Origin: an uncultured Eubacteriales bacterium
GTDB taxonomy: Bacteria; Bacillota; Clostridia; Oscillospirales; QAMX01
Direction of reading: 5' to 3'
Assembly: GCA_934546935.1 (NCBI GenBank)
Contig: CAKTEH010000008.1
Location: 1-64,000 of the forward strand
DNA length: 64,000 nucleotides
The position numbers and the translations under genes were made by a program. Positions 36,431 through 45,139 of this stretch are shown one piece after another. The notes below the pieces were generated by a model. It was given only the letters and a program-made list of their open reading frames with translations. It was not told the origin of the DNA and did not search any database. Every line of letters begins with the position of its first letter. The stretch's first letter is position 1.

Positions 36431-37690
36431 ATGAGCAAAGTACTTGTCATCGGCTGCGGCGGCGTCGCGTCCGTCGCTATCCAGAAATGCTGTCAGGCAA
36501 GCGAAGTGTTTACCGAGCTGTGCATTGCCAGCCGCACTAAATCCAAATGCGATGCGCTGGCTGAAAAGCTGGCCCCGTTGACCAAGACGAAGATTACAAC
36601 CGCGCAGGTTGATGCCGACGATGTCCAGCAGTTAATCGGCCTGATCCATGCCTATCAGCCGGAGCTTGTGATGAATATTGCCTTGCCGTATCAGGATCTG
36701 ACGATTATGGATGCCTGTCTTGCCTGCGGCGTCAATTATATGGATACGGCCAACTATGAGCCGGAAAATACCGATGATCCGGCGTGGCGTGAAATATATG
36801 AAAAACGCTGCCGGGAGGAGGGGTTCTCCGCCTATTTTGATTATTCCTGGCAGTGGGCATATAAGGAGAAGTTTGAAAAAGCGGGGCTGACTGCGTTGCT
36901 GGGATGCGGTTTTGATCCCGGCGTAACACAGGCTTACTGTGCTTATGCGCAGAAACACGAGTTTGACCGCATTGATACGATTGATATCCTCGACTGCAAC
37001 GGGGGCGACCATGGCTATGCTTTTGCAACCAATTTCAACCCTGAAATCAACCTGCGCGAGGTTTCTGCGCCGGGCAGCTATTGGGAAGACGGCCATTGGG
37101 TTGAGATTCCTGCAATGAGTATCAAGCGGGAATATGATTTTGATGAAGTGGGGCATAAGGATATGTATCTGCTGCATCATGAGGAAATAGAATCGCTTGC
37201 GAAAAATATCCCGGGCGTGCGCCGGATTCGCTTCTTCATGACCTTTGGACAGAGCTACCTTGACCATATGCGTTGCCTGGAGGACGTCGGGATGCTGTCG
37301 ACTACGCCGGTTGTGTACGAGGGACGTGAAATCGTGCCGATTCAGTTTTTAAAGGCGCTTTTGCCTGACCCGGCGACCCTTGGGCCGCGTACAAAGGGCA
37401 AGACCAATATCGGCTGTATTTTTACAGGCGTCAAGGATGGAAAAGAAAAAACCTACTGCATTTATAATATATGCGATCATCAGGCCTGCTACCGGGAGGT
37501 TGGTTCCCAGGCGATCAGCTACACGACCGGCGTCCCGGCCATGTGTGGTGCATTGATGCTGCTGACTGGGAAATGGAAGGCGCCGGGCGTTTATACGGTA
37601 GAGGAGTTTGACCCGGATCCCTTCCTTGATGCGCTTGACCGCTATGGTTTGCCGCGCAGTGAAAACCATGCGCCGGTACTGGTGGACTGA
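36431..37690 (+). CDS. Carboxynorspermidine/carboxyspermidine dehydrogenase (saccharopine dehydrogenase family)
   Basis: 419 aa. NAD(P)-binding Rossmann start VLVIGCGGVASVAIQKC, then INVALPYQDL-like (MNIALPYQDLTIMDACLACGVNYMDTANYE) and LLGCGFDPGVTQAYCAYA near residue 157, all typical of this family, also annotated LYS1-like. It condenses L-aspartate semialdehyde with a diamine and reduces the Schiff base: putrescine gives carboxyspermidine, agmatine would give carboxyaminopropylagmatine. The true start is 36431 (AGGAAGGG upstream), not the longer frame. It overlaps the start of the decarboxylase gene by one base. Confidence 0.92.
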   Translation: MSKVLVIGCGGVASVAIQKCCQASEVFTELCIASRTKSKCDALAEKLAPLTKTKITTAQVDADDVQQLIGLIHAYQPELVMNIALPYQDLTIMDACLACGVNYMDTANYEPENTDDPAWREIYEKRCREEGFSAYFDYSWQWAYKEKFEKAGLTALLGCGFDPGVTQAYCAYAQKHEFDRIDTIDILDCNGGDHGYAFATNFNPEINLREVSAPGSYWEDGHWVEIPAMSIKREYDFDEVGHKDMYLLHHEEIESLAKNIPGVRRIRFFMTFGQSYLDHMRCLEDVGMLSTTPVVYEGREIVPIQFLKALLPDPATLGPRTKGKTNIGCIFTGVKDGKEKTYCIYNICDHQACYREVGSQAISYTTGVPAMCGALMLLTGKWKAPGVYTVEEFDPDPFLDALDRYGLPRSENHAPVLVD

Positions 37691-38904
37691 TGCAGGGTGT
37701 TGACCTGCGCCCGCCTTTTGCGGCGCTTGCCGGGGAAAATCCCAGCTCCCTGTTTTCCAAAGTGGAATCGCCTGCATATGTGCTGGATGCGGATGCGCTT
37801 ATGCGAAACGGGGAGGTTTTAGCCGGCGTCCAGGCACGCACCGGCTGCCGGATCCTGCTTGCGCAGAAAGCGTTTTCTAACTACGACCTTTACCCCTTCC
37901 TTTCGCCGTATCTGGCCGGAACGGAAGCCAGCGGCCTGTATGAGGCGCGCCTTGGCGCGCAGCAGATGCCGGGCGGCGAGGTGCATGTTTTTTGCGCGGC
38001 CTACCGCGAAGAGGAATTTGATGAACTTTTGCATTACGCTGGGCATATTGTGTTCAATTCTCCTGCGCAGCTTGCCCGGTTCGGTGCACGGGCAAAGGCG
38101 GCAGGCAAGAGCGTCGGCCTGCGTATCAACCCCGAATGCTCCACGCAGCAGGGACATGCCATATATGATCCCTGTGCGCCAGGCAGCCGCCTTGGCACGA
38201 CGCGCGCTCAATATGACGCGGCAATGACAACGCAGCTTTTTGCGCTGCTTGACGGGCTTCATTTTCATACGCTCTGCGAGCAGGATGCCGATGCGCTGGA
38301 AACTACGCTTGCAGCGGTGGAAGCCAAGTTCGGGGATATTCTTCCGGCAATGCGCTGGGTGAATTTCGGCGGCGGCCATCATATTACGCGCCCCGGCTAT
38401 GACCTTGCCCGCTTAGAACGCTGTATTGCGGGAATAAAATCCCGTTTTGATGTTGAAGTCTATCTCGAACCGGGGGAGGCCTGCGCCCTAAACGCCGGGT
38501 ACCTGGTCACACGCGTGTTGGATATATTGCAGAATGGCGGCATACAGATTGCAGTTTTGGATATGAGCGCAGCTTGTCATACGCCCGATGTTCTTGAAAT
38601 GCCCTACCGCCCGCCCTTGTATGGCGCGGGGGAGATGGGCGAAAAACCTTATGCTTACCGGCTCGCCGGTCCGACCTGCCTTGCGGGGGACGTGGTTGGG
38701 GACTACAGTTTTGACACGCCGCTGTCGGTAGGGGATATGCTTGTGTTTGGGGATATGGCGATCTATACCAGCTGTAAAAACAATACCTTCAACGGCATGC
38801 CGCTGCCCGCGCTTTATATGCGCCATGGGGAGGATGTAAAGCTTCTGCGCCGTTTCGGATATGAAGATTTCTATATGCGTCTGGGCAGCCGCCGGCATCC
38901 GTGA
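37690..38904 (+). CDS. nspC: Carboxynorspermidine/carboxyspermidine decarboxylase
   Basis: 404 aa. A PLP alanine-racemase-fold decarboxylase. Visible: SPAYVLDADALMRN, ILLAQKAFSNYDLYPFL (Schiff-base Lys near residue 58), GLRINPE, LDGLHFHTLCEQDADALE, VNFGGGHHITRPGYD and YLEPGEACALNAGY. It removes the carboxyl group left by the dehydrogenase to give spermidine, norspermidine or aminopropylagmatine. The ATG overlaps the upstream TGA by one base and lacks a good ribosome binding site, so expression is by coupling. Last gene of the cluster. Confidence 0.94.
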   Translation: MQGVDLRPPFAALAGENPSSLFSKVESPAYVLDADALMRNGEVLAGVQARTGCRILLAQKAFSNYDLYPFLSPYLAGTEASGLYEARLGAQQMPGGEVHVFCAAYREEEFDELLHYAGHIVFNSPAQLARFGARAKAAGKSVGLRINPECSTQQGHAIYDPCAPGSRLGTTRAQYDAAMTTQLFALLDGLHFHTLCEQDADALETTLAAVEAKFGDILPAMRWVNFGGGHHITRPGYDLARLERCIAGIKSRFDVEVYLEPGEACALNAGYLVTRVLDILQNGGIQIAVLDMSAACHTPDVLEMPYRPPLYGAGEMGEKPYAYRLAGPTCLAGDVVGDYSFDTPLSVGDMLVFGDMAIYTSCKNNTFNGMPLPALYMRHGEDVKLLRRFGYEDFYMRLGSRRHP

Positions 38905-39012
38905 CGCGCTGTGTTTTTTTCTGATCCGGCAGCAGCGGACAGAAAAAGTCGGGAAAATGTCAGACTTTTGCGCTAAACTGTAGATACAGCGGTACAGGAA
39001 GGGATGGGCCCT

Positions 39013-39852
39013 ATGAACGGTTGGAACGAGGGGATTGCCGACGCCATTGCTTATATCGAGGAAAATTTGACACAGCAGCTGGATATTTCCCGGGTTGCAG
39101 AAAAGGCATATATGTCCAGCTTTTATTTTCAAAAAATTTTCTTTGTGCTGTGCGGTTTCACAGTAGGGGAATATATCCGGAACCGCCGTTTGACGCTGGC
39201 TGCGCAGGAACTGTGCTCCACGGACAGCCGGGTGATTGACGTCGCGTTGAAATACGGCTATGATTCGCCGGACAGCTTCAGCCGCGCATTCGCCCGTTTC
39301 CATGGTGTCAGCCCTTCTGCAGCCAGAGAAAAAGGCCGCATGCTTCATTCCTTTGCACCGCTGAAAATCAAACTGACTTTGGAGGGCGGTACGATGCTGG
39401 AGTACAAAATTGTAGAAAAAGCACAGTTTACAGTGATGGGCAGAGCACGCAGGTTCAATACGGAAACTTCCTATAAGGAAATTCCGGCCTTCTGGACAGA
39501 ACATATGAAAAGCGATCTCCATGAGGCAATCTGCGGGATGTATGGCGTATGTATAGACAGCGATGGGAAGGATTTTGAATACCTTATTGCTGATAATTAC
39601 ATTCCCTGGGAGGACGTTCCGGAAGGCTGCGAAACCCGGGTGATCCCTGCGGGTACCTGGGCAGTTTTTCCCTGCCGCGGTGCGCTGCCCGAGGCTTTGC
39701 AGAGTGTAAATACCAAAATTTGGAGTGAGTGGCTCCCGTCATGCAAAGCTTATGTGCTTGCAGGGAACTATAATATCGAGATGTATGCCCCGCCGTCTTC
39801 AGACGCAGGGGTGACGTATTCGGAGATCTGGGTTCCGGTGAAAAAGGTATAA
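39013..39852 (+). CDS. AraC-family regulator with GyrI-like effector domain
   Basis: 279 aa. Two helix-turn-helix motifs (residues about 5-110: LDISRVAEKAYMSSFYFQKIF and VIDVALKYGYDSPDSFSRAFARFHGVSPSAAR) are followed by a GyrI/Rob-like ligand-binding domain (LEYKIVEKAQFTVMGRARRF ... VIPAGTWAVFPCRGALPEALQ ... IEMYAPPSSDAGVTYSEIWVPVKK). Family members respond to amphipathic or cationic small molecules. ATG 39013 is nine bases after AGGAAGGG. It has the same architecture as the frameshifted gene at 24327. Its proximity to the polyamine genes could mean regulation, but it is separately spaced and ends at its own terminator. Confidence 0.92.
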   Translation: MNGWNEGIADAIAYIEENLTQQLDISRVAEKAYMSSFYFQKIFFVLCGFTVGEYIRNRRLTLAAQELCSTDSRVIDVALKYGYDSPDSFSRAFARFHGVSPSAAREKGRMLHSFAPLKIKLTLEGGTMLEYKIVEKAQFTVMGRARRFNTETSYKEIPAFWTEHMKSDLHEAICGMYGVCIDSDGKDFEYLIADNYIPWEDVPEGCETRVIPAGTWAVFPCRGALPEALQSVNTKIWSEWLPSCKAYVLAGNYNIEMYAPPSSDAGVTYSEIWVPVKKV

Positions 39853-39863
39853 AGAAAATAGGA

Positions 39864-39912
39864 AAGGGACGTCGGGACTGGTATTTTACCAGTCCCGGCG
39901 TCCCTTTTTTGA
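39864..39912. terminator. Strong bidirectional terminator
   Basis: A long GC-rich stem (GGGACGTCGGGACTGGTA paired with TACCAGTCCCGGCGTCCC, 39866-39905) is followed by TTTTTTG. It ends the AraC gene and the convergent GTPase gene (stop at 39920). Confidence 0.92.
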
Positions 39913-39919
39913 ACCCGGT

Positions 39920-42505
39920 TTATTTTGCATTGATTTTTTCAATGATCTGTGCGATTTGGATATTGGACTGTTCGATCTCCTCGTGGAATGCGCGCGCAGA
40001 AAGCCGCTGGGCGCCATGGCCGAGGATGATCAGTTGTTCCAGCCCGTCTGATGTTGCCACACGCACGCGGCGCTGCCGCCCGATTTCATACGTAGCCTTT
40101 TCTATATACATATCGGCGGTTTCCGCTTCTTTTGTATAGACAACATAGATGTTATGATACCGTTCGACTTCGTTTATACTGCGCTGGACCTTATATGCAT
40201 CGAAAACGAGGATAACTACACAGTTTTTAAAGCCCTGGTAATTGCTTAAAATATCCATCAGCGTATGCCGTGCGGCTTCGAGGTTCTGTGCCGCCAGCTT
40301 TTTCAGCTCATCCCAGGCAAACAGAATATTATAACCGTCGACCAACAGATAGTCCTGCCCCAGATCCACTAACCGGAACTTTTCTTCTGCACGTTCCCGC
40401 GTCACCGGTTTGATGTCGAAATAGCGCCCGTTTTTAATCGGCCCGTAGGTGCGCTGGAAAATTTCCTCCAGTTCCTGATCCTCACGCAGCGTGCCGCTGT
40501 AGCGCACGGAGGGCCGGGCCGGGGTTCTCTGGGACGCAGTTTTTTCCTGATCCACATCACCTAGGCGAACTCCGGTATCGATATGCATATAATTGCGAAC
40601 CTGATCCCATTTGACCACAAACCCTGCGCCGTGGGAACAGAAAACGGAATCGGGCGTATGTTCTATATCATGCTGCGCGTCATAGCCGATGCGGCGGATG
40701 ACCTGTGCTGCATTGCCGCAGGGCTCGTAACCGCGCAGCGTAAAAGACAGCTGCCCGCGTCCCTTCGTATAGGCGTTGAGCTCGCGTGCGTAGCCGCGCA
40801 TGGCGGCAACTGGCGCAGCCCCGGTGAGGACTGTCCCATCTGCGCCGGGCTGCGGCGCGTCACAACGCCCGTTCATGTTCTGGATGTCGGTCATGGCGCG
40901 CCCAAGGTTTTCCACAGGGACAAGAATGCGGAAATCATAATAGGGCTCTAAGAGTATGCTTTCCGCCTGCATCAATCCCTGCCGTACAGCACGGTAGGTC
41001 GCCTGACGGAAGTCGCCGCCTTCGGTATGTTTCAGGTGCGCACGCCCGGCAAGCAGGGTGATGCGCATGTCGGTAATGGGCGAACCGGTCAGTACGCCGA
41101 GATGCTCGCGCTCATACAAGTGGGTTAAGATCAGCCGCTGCCAGCTGCGGGCCAGCACATCTTCGGGACACCGGGAGGAAAACTGCAGCCCTGTACCACG
41201 CGGCGCAGGCTCCAATAGCAGATGCACTTCTGCATAGTGGCGCAGCGGCTCGAAGTGCCCTATACCCTCAACCGGCGCGCGGATGGTTTCTTTGTAAATA
41301 ATGTTTCCCGTCCCAAACCGGACTTCCAGTCCGAAACGCGCAAAGATGAGATGCTGTAAGATTTCCAGCTGGATTTCACCCATGAGCTTGACATGGATTT
41401 CCCGCAGGCGCTCGTTCCATTCGATGTGCAGCTGTGGATCTTCTTCTTCCAGTTGCCGGAGGAGGCCGAGCGCGGTGTGTGCGTCAAAACCTTCCGGAAG
41501 CAGTACTTGGTAGCTCAGTACCGGCTCGAGCATTGCAGGCGCGGATGCGGGCTGTACGCCGAGACCCTGCCCCGGCCAGGTCTTGGTAAGCCCAAGAACT
41601 GCACAGATACAGCCGGGTTCCGCTTCATCGACAGAGGCAAATTTTGTTCCGGAATAAATGCGCAGCTGGTCGGCCTTTTCTTCCCAGGGCTCGCCGTGCG
41701 CGTCAGCACCGCGCAGGATGTCCTTGACGTGCAGAACCCCGCCTGTGATTTTCATGTATGTCAGGCGTTTCCCCTGTGCATCGCGTCCGATTTTGAATAC
41801 AGACGCGCCGAAATTATGCGTAGCGATGGGCGGGAGGGTATAGCGGACAAAACTGTCCAGAAATTCTTCTACGCCGTCAAGCCGCAGCGCAGAACCGAAA
41901 AAACAGGGGAATATTTGTCTTCGGCGGATCAGGGCACATATGTCTGTATCGCTAAGGCCGCCATTTTCCAGATACTGCGTAAGCGACCCCTCATCGCAAA
42001 CGGCGAGATTTTCCCAAAAGGATTCGTCCCGTACGGCGTTAAAATTTATGCAGCTCTCGGAAAACTCGGCCTTAAGCTGCGCAAAGATCGTTTCCCGGTC
42101 AGCGCCAGGCAGATCCATTTTATTGATAAAAAGGAAGGTGGGGATGCTGTGCTGTGCGAGCAGTTTCCAGAGCGTACGGGTGTGTGACTGGATACCGTCC
42201 GAGGCGCTGATGACGAGTACGGCGTAGTCCAAAACCTGAAGCGTGCGCTCCATTTCGCTGGAAAAATCCACATGTCCGGGCGTGTCCAACAATGTAAACT
42301 CCGTTTCCCGGCGTCGGAGGACGGCCTGTTTGGAAAAGATTGTAATGCCGCGCTCGCGTTCGAGTGCATAGGTATCCAGGAATGCATCCCGATGATCTAC
42401 CCGGCCGAGTTTGCGGATGTTGCCGCATAGATATAAAAGCCCCTCAGAGAGGGTGGTTTTTCCCGCGTCCACGTGGGCCAGTATGCCTACAGCCAGTTTT
42501 TTCAT
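39920..42505 (-). CDS. TetM-like ribosomal GTPase fused to a YacP/Rae1-type NYN nuclease domain
   Basis: 861 aa. Residues 1 to about 660 are an EF-G/TetM-type translational GTPase: G1 AHVDAGKTTL, switch I ERERGITI, G3 LLDTPGHVDF, G4 NKMD, then domains II-V with REIHVKLMGEIQLEIL and TGSPITDMRITLLAGRAHLKHTEGGDF. A linker (about 640-690) joins a C-terminal NYN/PIN-like domain (about 690-840) starting YLLVDGYNILFAWDEL with the acidic VFDAYKVQ and TKEAETADMYIEKAT and RVATSDGLEQLIILGHGAQRLSA, as in YacP/Rae1, which cuts mRNA in the ribosomal A site. Probable role: ribosome surveillance rather than tetracycline resistance. The upstream ribosome binding site is poorly spaced. Confidence 0.9.
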   Translation of the reverse strand: MKKLAVGILAHVDAGKTTLSEGLLYLCGNIRKLGRVDHRDAFLDTYALERERGITIFSKQAVLRRRETEFTLLDTPGHVDFSSEMERTLQVLDYAVLVISASDGIQSHTRTLWKLLAQHSIPTFLFINKMDLPGADRETIFAQLKAEFSESCINFNAVRDESFWENLAVCDEGSLTQYLENGGLSDTDICALIRRRQIFPCFFGSALRLDGVEEFLDSFVRYTLPPIATHNFGASVFKIGRDAQGKRLTYMKITGGVLHVKDILRGADAHGEPWEEKADQLRIYSGTKFASVDEAEPGCICAVLGLTKTWPGQGLGVQPASAPAMLEPVLSYQVLLPEGFDAHTALGLLRQLEEEDPQLHIEWNERLREIHVKLMGEIQLEILQHLIFARFGLEVRFGTGNIIYKETIRAPVEGIGHFEPLRHYAEVHLLLEPAPRGTGLQFSSRCPEDVLARSWQRLILTHLYEREHLGVLTGSPITDMRITLLAGRAHLKHTEGGDFRQATYRAVRQGLMQAESILLEPYYDFRILVPVENLGRAMTDIQNMNGRCDAPQPGADGTVLTGAAPVAAMRGYARELNAYTKGRGQLSFTLRGYEPCGNAAQVIRRIGYDAQHDIEHTPDSVFCSHGAGFVVKWDQVRNYMHIDTGVRLGDVDQEKTASQRTPARPSVRYSGTLREDQELEEIFQRTYGPIKNGRYFDIKPVTRERAEEKFRLVDLGQDYLLVDGYNILFAWDELKKLAAQNLEAARHTLMDILSNYQGFKNCVVILVFDAYKVQRSINEVERYHNIYVVYTKEAETADMYIEKATYEIGRQRRVRVATSDGLEQLIILGHGAQRLSARAFHEEIEQSNIQIAQIIEKINAK

Positions 42506-42542
42506 GCTCTTTATTGGTTCCTTCCCAAATCCATTTCTATTT

Positions 42543-42618
42543 ATTCTACCACAATTTTTGTAAAAAAGAAACGGCTTGCGGCAGGGAAGCTTGACAAATT
42601 GGGCGTTTAGAGTAAAAA
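42543..42618. promoter_or_regulatory. Divergent promoters for the GTPase-NYN gene and the DUF4932 gene
   Basis: Rightward: TTGACA (42591-42596), 16 bases, TAAAAA (42613-42618), 23 bases before the DUF4932 start. Leftward: TAGAAT -10 (42543-42548) with TTTCTT 17 bases away. Both are moderate matches. Confidence 0.6.
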
Positions 42619-42640
42619 TAAAAATACAGGAGGGAAATAT

Positions 42641-43669
42641 ATGGAAATGCTGCGCGTATATACAGATGAAAATCTTGAGTTTTTGCTGAGTATACTGACT
42701 GCTATGGATTATGATACGCTTCTACATCAGCGTTTCGGTTTTCAAATGCTGCGTACGCAGCAGGATGCATATATTCAGGATATCCGGACGCTTTTTGCGC
42801 CTTATCTTAAAACACCGGTTTTTGACCTTTTGCGGGATATGCTGGAAGCGGGTTTCTTTTTGGGACGTCCGATAGAGCTGATGCTGAGTCTGGCAAGTCC
42901 GGGATGCTTTACCAGTATCCGTCCGTTATCGAATCTGTGTATTTTATACAGTGGAGGAATGGAATGGATCCATATGCTGCTTTCCGGATTAGAAGAGTTG
43001 TATGTACATTCCGGATATTCACAGTTTTTTGCCCAACATGTATCCAGGTATGCGGATTTTATATCCCGGACACAGCGTTAAGTGCAGCGTTTTCACATTG
43101 CCGAACGGCTGGAACAGGAATATGGCTGGACCTTTGGCGATGGGAAGATTCTGGTTACCGGCCTTTTGTGCGGAAATTATGGAATTCGTTTTGCTGCGGA
43201 TACAGGCGTTTCAGAAGTATATGCCGTCTTTGCAGATAGTGTAATCAGCGAAGATCCGGAAGAAAATGAATTTTCTGGCGGAGCATTATCGCTGAACATG
43301 CTTTTTCATGAATTCTCCCATCCGTATATTAATCCGCTGACGGAAAAATACCATACGCTTGCCGGATCGTATGCGTCTGCGTATGAGAAACTCAGGCCGT
43401 ACAAGCTTCCAGGTATGCTGTCTGGTTATGGGGACTGGGAAGAATGCATAAATGAACATTTTGTACGTGCAATGGCAATCCATCTGCTGCGCGATTGCGG
43501 GTTTGGAGATTGGGCACAGCGCTATTATGAACGGAATATGCAAGAAGGTTACCGCTATTTACCGGAGATTTTGCAGGCCTATGAAAATTATGACCCTAGC
43601 CGTAACCTTTATCCTGATTTTGCGGCGTTTTACCCTATACTTTTAACGGTTTTTTCTGGAGATGTTTAG
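42641..43669 (+). pseudogene. DUF4932-type putative metalloprotease, split by an in-frame stop codon
   Basis: A 342-codon frame is interrupted once by TAA at 43079-43081. The first part (146 aa, GGAGGG site before ATG 42641) is the helical N-terminal region. The second part begins immediately after the stop in the same frame with GTG (VQRFHIAERLEQEYGW) and contains SLNMLFHEFSHPYINPL, an HExxH zinc-protease-like motif, and INEHFVRAMAIH with a possible third ligand. CAGCGTT occurs on both sides of the stop, so a short imperfect duplication of 12 bases may have brought it in. No ribosome binding site precedes the GTG, but stop-start coupling could allow re-initiation. Most likely a recent pseudogene or a sequencing error. 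Confidence 0.78.
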
Positions 43670-43730
43670 CTTTTCTGTTTTACATGTGGGAATGTCAGAG
43701 GCAATATTGCTGCGGTTGGAATGTGGGAAA

Positions 43731-43770
43731 ATCAAAAAGCCGGTGCTTTTGGCACCGGCTTTTTGATTTT
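43731..43770. terminator. Strong bidirectional terminator
   Basis: A 16-bp stem ATCAAAAAGCCGGTGC/GCACCGGCTTTTTGAT (43731-43746 with 43752-43767) between the convergent DUF4932 and NlpC/P60 genes. Confidence 0.92.
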
Positions 43771-43777
43771 TATGTAC

Positions 43778-44671
43778 TTATATAATTCTTCTCGCGCCTA
43801 CATAACGGGTTGCATAATACTCGCTGGAGATATCTGTAACGCGGACAACGTCGCCGGGTGAAGTCGCATGGATGAAATACCCATCGCCAACATAAATGCC
43901 GACGTGTCCGATCGGTTTAACATTACTGGAGAAGAAGACCAGGTCGCCGATGGCAAGGTCATCGAACGCAATATATACGCCGTTTTCATACTGATCGGTG
44001 GCAGTGCGGTTGATCGCGTAGCCAAAATAATTGTAAACATACTGTGTAAAGCCGGAGCAGTCAAAGCCATCCGGGCTTTCGCCGCCATAGACGTATGGGA
44101 CGCCGAGATAATTATAAGCGTAATCGACGATCTTTTCGGCCAGCGTTTTATTGACTTCCGGTGTGGAAGCCGTTGTACTTCCGGTAGCAACTGAAGTCAG
44201 GACCAACCCGTTTACGCTCAGGTAATCCGGATGGACATAGCCGATCAGCTCGACAAACTTGATTTTATACCAGCCGCCTTCAATCCCTATCACGCTGACG
44301 TTTGTGCCTTCGAGCAGGCGGCCGAGGACCTCGTTATCTGTGCTTGGGCCGGAACGCACGTTGACTGAACTGCCGGAAATCGTCCCCATAGAGTTCTGGA
44401 CGCCGACATCCCCGATATCGATATATTCAGCTGAAACATAACAGGATGCGCCGTTGTAATCAATAATATACCAGTCGCCGATTTTTCCAGTGACTTCAAC
44501 GCTTTCCCCATTATACAGTTTTCCGACCACTTCCGATTCCGTGGATGTTTCTGAACGGACCCGAAGCGCGGATGCATCGAAAACGGTCCCTTCTACCGCC
44601 AATGCTGCGCCGGATAGGCACAGTGCCAAGATCCCCAGCAGGGTAATTACTTTTGTAAATTTGCGTCTCAT
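43778..44671 (-). CDS. Secreted SH3b-NlpC/P60 peptidoglycan endopeptidase
   Basis: 297 aa. A signal peptide (residues 1-25, LGILALCLSGAALAVE), two bacterial SH3 domains (about 28-85 with LRVRSETSTESEVVGKL, and 97-155 with VNVRSGPSTDNEVLGRL), a short Thr/Ser linker and an NlpC/P60 domain with the catalytic Cys in DGFDCSGFTQYV near residue 204 and His in IGHVGIYVGDGYFIHA near 255. It should cut the stem peptide (D-Glu-diamino acid bond) during wall turnover. The neighbour upstream on the same strand (44702-45004) may be cotranscribed. Confidence 0.95.
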   Translation of the reverse strand: MRRKFTKVITLLGILALCLSGAALAVEGTVFDASALRVRSETSTESEVVGKLYNGESVEVTGKIGDWYIIDYNGASCYVSAEYIDIGDVGVQNSMGTISGSSVNVRSGPSTDNEVLGRLLEGTNVSVIGIEGGWYKIKFVELIGYVHPDYLSVNGLVLTSVATGSTTASTPEVNKTLAEKIVDYAYNYLGVPYVYGGESPDGFDCSGFTQYVYNYFGYAINRTATDQYENGVYIAFDDLAIGDLVFFSSNVKPIGHVGIYVGDGYFIHATSPGDVVRVTDISSEYYATRYVGARRII

Positions 44672-44701
44672 GTGTGCTCCCCCAAGTTCATTCAGGCGGG
44701 C

Positions 44702-45004
44702 TTATTTTGCCGCCAGCGCGCGCTCCAACCAGACTGTTGCAATGTCGATCGCAGGATACAGGCCGTTTTTCTCACCGGTCTTTACAATGCGCTCAAGCGG
44801 ATTGAGCGATTCGTCCGTACGCATCAGCGTGACCATCACACGGTTGGCAATTTCCAGGCCGTGTTTTTTTGCCGTACCCAGGATCTGGAGCATAATGATA
44901 TAATCATCCCGCATATCGCCGTAGTACAGCGTGTCTCCGGAGCGGACGAGGGGCTTCCCGCGATAGACTAGATAATTCCTGTCGTTCTTTTTGGCTGCAG
45001 CCAT
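44702..45004 (-). CDS. Conserved small protein of unknown function (clostridial type)
   Basis: 100 aa, no membrane segment or signal peptide. The pattern NDRNYLVYRGKPLVRSGDTLYYGDMRDDYIIMLQIL...VTLMRTDESLNPLERIVKTGEKNGLYPAIDIATVWLERAL is one I recognise as widely shared among Clostridia, always uncharacterised. It looks like a compact alpha/beta domain. GGGGAGG precedes the ATG, and a good promoter lies at 45061-45089. Gene order places it directly upstream of the NlpC/P60 hydrolase with 30 bases between. Confidence 0.85.
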   Translation of the reverse strand: MAAAKKNDRNYLVYRGKPLVRSGDTLYYGDMRDDYIIMLQILGTAKKHGLEIANRVMVTLMRTDESLNPLERIVKTGEKNGLYPAIDIATVWLERALAAK

Positions 45005-45060
45005 ATTCAAACCTCCCCATCGGTAAAAACGCGTCACCGTTTTGTTACCGATTTGTAATA

Positions 45061-45089
45061 ATCATAACATGCGATGTAATTTTTGTAAA
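45061..45089 (-). promoter_or_regulatory. Promoter of the 100-aa gene
   Basis: Minus-strand TTTACA, 17-base spacer, TATGAT, about 57 bases before the start at 45004. Confidence 0.75.
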
Positions 45090-45139
45090 TCGTCGAAATA
45101 TCTAAATTTTTGCCGGGAGTTTAGACAAAATGTACAAAC

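Noticed and set aside
38488..39522. 344-codon minus-strand frame across nspC and the AraC gene
   Set aside because: It spans two well-supported genes on the other strand and shows no recognisable domain.
39920..42505. Reading the TetM-like gene as a tetracycline resistance determinant
   Set aside because: The C-terminal nuclease fusion, single chromosomal context and absence of mobile elements point to a resident translation factor.
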